Origin: CAYOZL01 sp964408435 | GTDB taxonomy: Bacteria > Bdellovibrionota_C > UBA2361 > SZUA-149 > CAYOZL01 | Length of the DNA: 26,066 nt | Assembly: GCA_964408435.1 (NCBI GenBank) | Contig: CAYOZL010000030.1 | Location: 1 to 26,066, forward strand | Direction of reading: 5' to 3' | In this document: piece after piece, positions 23,119 to 26,066 of the stretch | How positions within the stretch are numbered: the stretch's first letter is position 1 | How the letters are laid out: each line of letters opens with the position of its first letter | The notes under the pieces: model-generated | Database searches by the model: none | What the model was told of the DNA's origin: nothing | What the model saw: only the letters and a program-made list of their open reading frames with translations | Program-made: the position numbers and the translations under genes

Positions 23119-24322
23119 GTAACAGATGAACTTCAGTATATTGATCTAAAGGAAAGCTACTTAACAGATCCTTGATTCCACTTTCAGTAACTTTTAAATA
23201 CTTCTCTTGAGTCTCTTCTAATGAGAAATATTTTTCATTAAAAATTAGATCATTACCAACTGACATCAATCGTCTCATATTGCTCTCACCTTGAAGTACG
23301 AGCCTGGTTCTGATTTTATTTAAAGACCTTTGTAAGTCTTCTTTTTTGAAATCTAGGGCATTAGAAAATATTTCTTTAATACTCTTAGACACTTTAGAGA
23401 TATTTTTTGGGTCACAGGAAATATAAGCATAGATAAGGCCGACTTTATCCATATTATCTGCTCCTATACTAGCAGAGTCTGCTAAACCCTTATCAACCAG
23501 CTCCCAATAAAGCTTAGAGCCTGTGGAATCTCCAAGAATATTACACAATATATCAGCCTCATAGCGGCTTGCTTGTTGCGCAGAAGGTCCCTGTAGCACA
23601 TAACAAAGATGCGCTTGGTTAATAGCTGATTTTTCTAAGGTTTTAAAATTATGCTGCGGGCTAAAGTCTTGATAATCTCTTTTTGTATTAGAGCTTTCCC
23701 AAGATTCACAGTATTTACTTACTAAATCTTTTATTTCGCCCCATTCAAAATTACCGCTACAGCAAAAAACTATATTATCCGCAGCGTAGCGCTCATCAAA
23801 ATATTTTTTCATCTGCGTAGATGATAAATCAGTTATGCTTTTTGTAGTTCCAAGAACAGAATTTCCAGCTTTATGTTTTCCAAAAAATTCTCTAAGTGAG
23901 TTTTCAAATAATAAATAATTTGGTTTATCTTTATAAAGTGCAATTTCTTCAAGGATAACATTTTTTTCCATGTCAAAATCAGATTGCCTAAGCGCTGGGC
24001 GAAGCATATCTGAGAGTAACTCTACAGCATCTTTTAAATACTCAGGTAATATTGCCATGTAATAAACAGTGGCTTCTTCAGAGGTATAAGCATTCGCCTG
24101 GGCTCCAATTTCTCCCATTTGATAGGTTATATCTAAGGCACTTCTAGTTTCAGTGCCCTTAAAAAGCATATGCTCTAAGAAATGACTTACTCCAGAAACT
24201 TCATCTGACTCATCCCTTGCACCAGTTTTAACAAAAAAGCCTATAGCAACACTTGAAACATCCTTATTTTGCTCTCCAACAATAGTTAAGCCGTTAGATA
24301 ATTTTTCTTTATAAAATTTCAT
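23111..24322 (-). CDS. M16 zinc peptidase, catalytic subunit
   Basis: This 403-residue M16B peptidase has the inverted zinc motif HFLEH at 47-51 and the third ligand within VILEEIALY (Glu125 or Glu126), so the metal site is intact. NAYTSEEATVYYMA (77-90) is the conserved strand beside it. The substrate-binding Arg-Tyr pair of the second domain ('RGLAY') reads KGLAD at 278-282, so it is lost. There is no signal peptide. Its ATG overlaps the preceding M16 gene by 14 bases. With that partner it should form a heterodimer like mitochondrial processing peptidase or bacterial two-subunit M16 enzymes. Substrates are unknown, probably peptides. Confidence 0.93.
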   Translation of the reverse strand: MKFYKEKLSNGLTIVGEQNKDVSSVAIGFFVKTGARDESDEVSGVSHFLEHMLFKGTETRSALDITYQMGEIGAQANAYTSEEATVYYMAILPEYLKDAVELLSDMLRPALRQSDFDMEKNVILEEIALYKDKPNYLLFENSLREFFGKHKAGNSVLGTTKSITDLSSTQMKKYFDERYAADNIVFCCSGNFEWGEIKDLVSKYCESWESSNTKRDYQDFSPQHNFKTLEKSAINQAHLCYVLQGPSAQQASRYEADILCNILGDSTGSKLYWELVDKGLADSASIGADNMDKVGLIYAYISCDPKNISKVSKSIKEIFSNALDFKKEDLQRSLNKIRTRLVLQGESNMRRLMSVGNDLIFNEKYFSLEETQEKYLKVTESGIKDLLSSFPLDQYTEVHLLPK

Positions 24323-25556
24323 ATGAAATACTTTTCTTTCCTAATGATAGTACCGTAAGTGGATTTAGACGAAACTCTTTTGAATACCTTATAATATCTT
24401 CAGATTTAACAGAATCGATGCCAGTCTTTAATTCTTCTAAACTCCTAACTCTTTCAAGATTCCAGGTATCATTAATAATAGAAGAAACCCTTGAGCTATT
24501 TAAATCTGACCTCATAATCAATTTAGATTTCAAGTCTGCCTTAGCGCGTTTAAGTTCGTCTTCAGTTGCCCCCTGCTCTAAGCTACTAAGCTGTTCTAAC
24601 ATTACATCGAATGTTTCTTGCGCATTTTCTGGAGTAGTTCCCGCACTTGCAAACACTGCTCCGTATAGTCTATTTGAACTATGAGATGATGAAACGTTAT
24701 AAACTAAACCTCTTTTCTCTCTTACTTCTACAAACAGCCTACCTGCCATTCCTCCTGATAAAACGCTATTAGCAACTTTTGCAACGTATAAATCATCATG
24801 TGAATTTGTAAGTGAAGGATAAGCAATTGCTATTTGGACTTGAGAAGTATCTCTTTCAATATGTCTAATAAAAGATTTTTCTCTAACTTTGCCAGTCTCT
24901 AATTTGCCAGACTCACCTTTCCAGTCTGAGAATTCCTTTTCTATTACTGTAATTATTTCTTCCCAATTAAAATTTCCACTTATTGCTAGAATAGAATTAG
25001 AGGGTTTAAATCTTTCATTATATAAATTTTTAATATCATCTATGCTTGTATTCTTAATGCCCTCGGCATTCCCTATTTGAGACGAATTGTGAGGACTAGG
25101 GTAGAATTCTTTTACTAGTTCCTGCATTACAAAAGACGAAGGCTCATCTTCTATTGACTTTAAATCTTGAAAAGCAATTGATTTTACATTTTCAAGCTCA
25201 GATTCAGGCAAGCTAGGCTCAAGTATATTAGTTCTTAAAATACTAAGTGCTTTACTAAAATTCTCTGGTAACATTGCCATAGAAAAAGTGCTTACTTCTA
25301 TACCTGAACTAAAACCTTTTCTAACTCCAATATCTTCATACTGAGTAGAGAGCTCAACATTATTCCAACTACCTGCTCCCTTAAAAAACATATCTATAAG
25401 TAGATTAGCGCTACCTTTTTTATCTTGCTTCTCATAGGCAGCACCAATAGGAACCAATAAGGACAAAGCAATAGAGCTAGAATGAGATTTTTTTTCGGCT
25501 ATGACTTTTAAGCCATTAGCGCAAGTATGGCTAAAATGTGGTTGATTAGTCTTCAT
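24309..25556 (-). CDS. M16 peptidase-like subunit without zinc motif
   Basis: This 415-residue protein has the M16 two-domain fold but no metal site. The HxxEH position reads N-L-L-I-D (51-55), and the third ligand is missing (FQDLKSIED, about 129-137). It keeps VREKRGLVYNVSS (278-290) with the Arg282 and Tyr286 that the active subunit lacks. The pair thus divides the active site between two chains. It is the first gene of the operon, with a perfect TATAAT 9 bases before its ATG and no Shine-Dalgarno, so its message may be leaderless. The N-terminus has no signal peptide. Confidence 0.92.
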   Translation of the reverse strand: MKTNQPHFSHTCANGLKVIAEKKSHSSSIALSLLVPIGAAYEKQDKKGSANLLIDMFFKGAGSWNNVELSTQYEDIGVRKGFSSGIEVSTFSMAMLPENFSKALSILRTNILEPSLPESELENVKSIAFQDLKSIEDEPSSFVMQELVKEFYPSPHNSSQIGNAEGIKNTSIDDIKNLYNERFKPSNSILAISGNFNWEEIITVIEKEFSDWKGESGKLETGKVREKSFIRHIERDTSQVQIAIAYPSLTNSHDDLYVAKVANSVLSGGMAGRLFVEVREKRGLVYNVSSSHSSNRLYGAVFASAGTTPENAQETFDVMLEQLSSLEQGATEDELKRAKADLKSKLIMRSDLNSSRVSSIINDTWNLERVRSLEELKTGIDSVKSEDIIRYSKEFRLNPLTVLSLGKKSISYEIL

Positions 25557-25565
25557 AATTAATTA

Positions 25566-25594
25566 ATTATATAGCTCATGAAGATTACTTTGAA
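25566..25594 (-). promoter_or_regulatory. Promoter of the M16 pair, probably leaderless
   Basis: On the minus strand TTCAAA (25594-25589) and a perfect TATAAT (25571-25566) are separated by 17 bases. Nine bases then precede the ATG at 25556. Transcription starting about seven bases after the -10 would leave a leader of only two or three bases. Confidence 0.55.
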
Positions 25595-25618
25595 TACTAA
25601 TTATTGTGAATATTAGTC

Positions 25619-25912
25619 TTGAATATCAACTGTCATAAATGCGGGGCTTCTATTGAGCTAGGCTCAGTAGTACCAAGAGAAGAAGAGTGTCCCGATTGCA
25701 GGAGTGATGTAAAGGTTTGTCTAAATTGCATTCATTATGACCCATCTTCATATAATGAATGTAGAGAATCAAATGCTGAGAGAATAGTTGAAAAAGATAG
25801 AAGAAACTTTTGCGACTACTTTAAAGCGGGAGATGGAGGCAAACAGGGCTCTAAGGTGGCTCAGTCTAAAGATGATTTACTTAAGGACTTAGATAGCTTA
25901 TTTAAAAAATAG
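25619..25912 (+). CDS. Eight-cysteine zinc-ribbon protein
   Basis: This 97-residue protein starts at TTG 25619; no in-frame ATG or GTG gives the full domain. It carries eight cysteines in CxxC pairs (5/8, 24/27, 34/37) plus Cys48 and Cys65, consistent with two zinc sites. The run CLNCIHYDPSSYNECRE and then FCDYF is a conserved pattern I associate with small uncharacterised proteins of deltaproteobacteria and Bdellovibrio-like bacteria. The C-terminal 25 residues are Lys/Asp-rich and probably flexible. The function is unknown; nucleic-acid or protein binding is plausible. It is divergent from the M16 operon, 62 bases away. Confidence 0.85.
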   Translation: MNINCHKCGASIELGSVVPREEECPDCRSDVKVCLNCIHYDPSSYNECRESNAERIVEKDRRNFCDYFKAGDGGKQGSKVAQSKDDLLKDLDSLFKK

Positions 25913-25960
25913 GTAAACGTGAGTCAGTATTATAAAAAATGAGAAAATTTGTTTTATGTC

Positions 25961-26066
25961 CTACTTTTTAATCTTCTCAAATTGAAAAAACATCATTTTA
26001 ATTGCACCTGGGAACCTGAGTTTCGCATAAGCAAAAATGTAGTTGTACGAAATCATTAAAAAAATT
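25961..26066 (-). CDS. 3' end of an unidentified minus-strand gene (partial)
   Basis: A frame open to the right edge ends in TAG at 25961-25963 and encodes 34 residues: a hydrophobic stretch, then KLRFPGAIKMMFF and a basic end (FEKIKK). It converges on the zinc-ribbon gene with 48 bases between the stops. The composition suggests the tail of a real, perhaps membrane-associated, protein. It is too short to name, and a chance frame is possible. Confidence 0.4.
   Translation of the reverse strand, partial: IFLMISYNYIFAYAKLRFPGAIKMMFFQFEKIKK

Noticed and set aside
1..26066. Mobile element, prophage, toxin-antitoxin or restriction-modification island.
   Set aside because: No transposase, integrase, terminal repeat, toxin-like pair or endonuclease was found. 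The only modification gene (21680-22912) has no restriction partner in the window.

Overview
The window comes from an AT-rich, Gram-negative-type bacterial chromosome. It is densely packed with housekeeping genes, most of them in short operons whose genes overlap by 1 to 14 bases. I see no insertion sequence, phage gene, CRISPR array, rRNA or tRNA. Several traits fit the deltaproteobacterial grade (Bdellovibrionota, Myxococcota, SAR324 or similar): a 'CGKK...PEPP' lipoprotein leading a dapA-dapB-lysA cluster, an HflX with a long N-terminal domain, and an eight-cysteine zinc-ribbon protein. This placement is inference, not proof.

Layout. (1) 1-447: 3' end of a redoxin. (2) 462-1286, minus: panB. 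(3) 1332-5172, plus: nagZ, a SAM methyltransferase, bshC and bshB1. This is a bacillithiol block whose methyltransferase may make N-methyl-bacillithiol. (4) 5259-5759, minus: an unrecognised cysteine-rich protein with its own operator-like promoter and the best Shine-Dalgarno in the window. (5) 5935-8415, minus: bioF-bioH-bioC for the pimeloyl arm of biotin synthesis. (6) 8455-10670, plus: a polyprenyl diphosphate synthase and the muramidase NamZ. (7) 10745-14134, minus: lipoprotein-dapA-dapB-lysA for lysine and diaminopimelate. (8) 14283-15696, plus: pepP and an overlapping 30-codon membrane ORF. (9) 15737-18239, plus: MBOAT O-acyltransferase and AlgX/AlgJ-like partner. (10) 18246-22912, minus: DNA methyltransferase, a degenerate CobB-like protein, a 33-codon membrane ORF, hflX and an isolated nuoA. 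(11) 23111-25556, minus: a pair of M16 peptidases with a split active site. (12) 25619-25912, plus: zinc ribbon. (13) The right edge holds the 3' end of an unidentified minus-strand gene.

The genes cover thiol redox chemistry (redoxin, bacillithiol), cell-wall turnover and precursors (NagZ, NamZ, DapA/B, polyprenyl carrier), cofactors (pantothenate, biotin) and surface O-acylation. The least ordinary part is 20264-22912. There an orphan DNA methyltransferase lies 8 bases upstream of a CobB-fold protein that has lost the Walker A lysine and the amidotransferase cysteine, followed by a tiny membrane ORF whose stop overlaps the hflX start. At several first genes of operons the -10 hexamer lies only about 6-12 bases before the start codon, which suggests leaderless transcripts. 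No gene-free stretch exceeds 300 bases; the longest are about 200 (22913-23110) and 175 (5760-5934).
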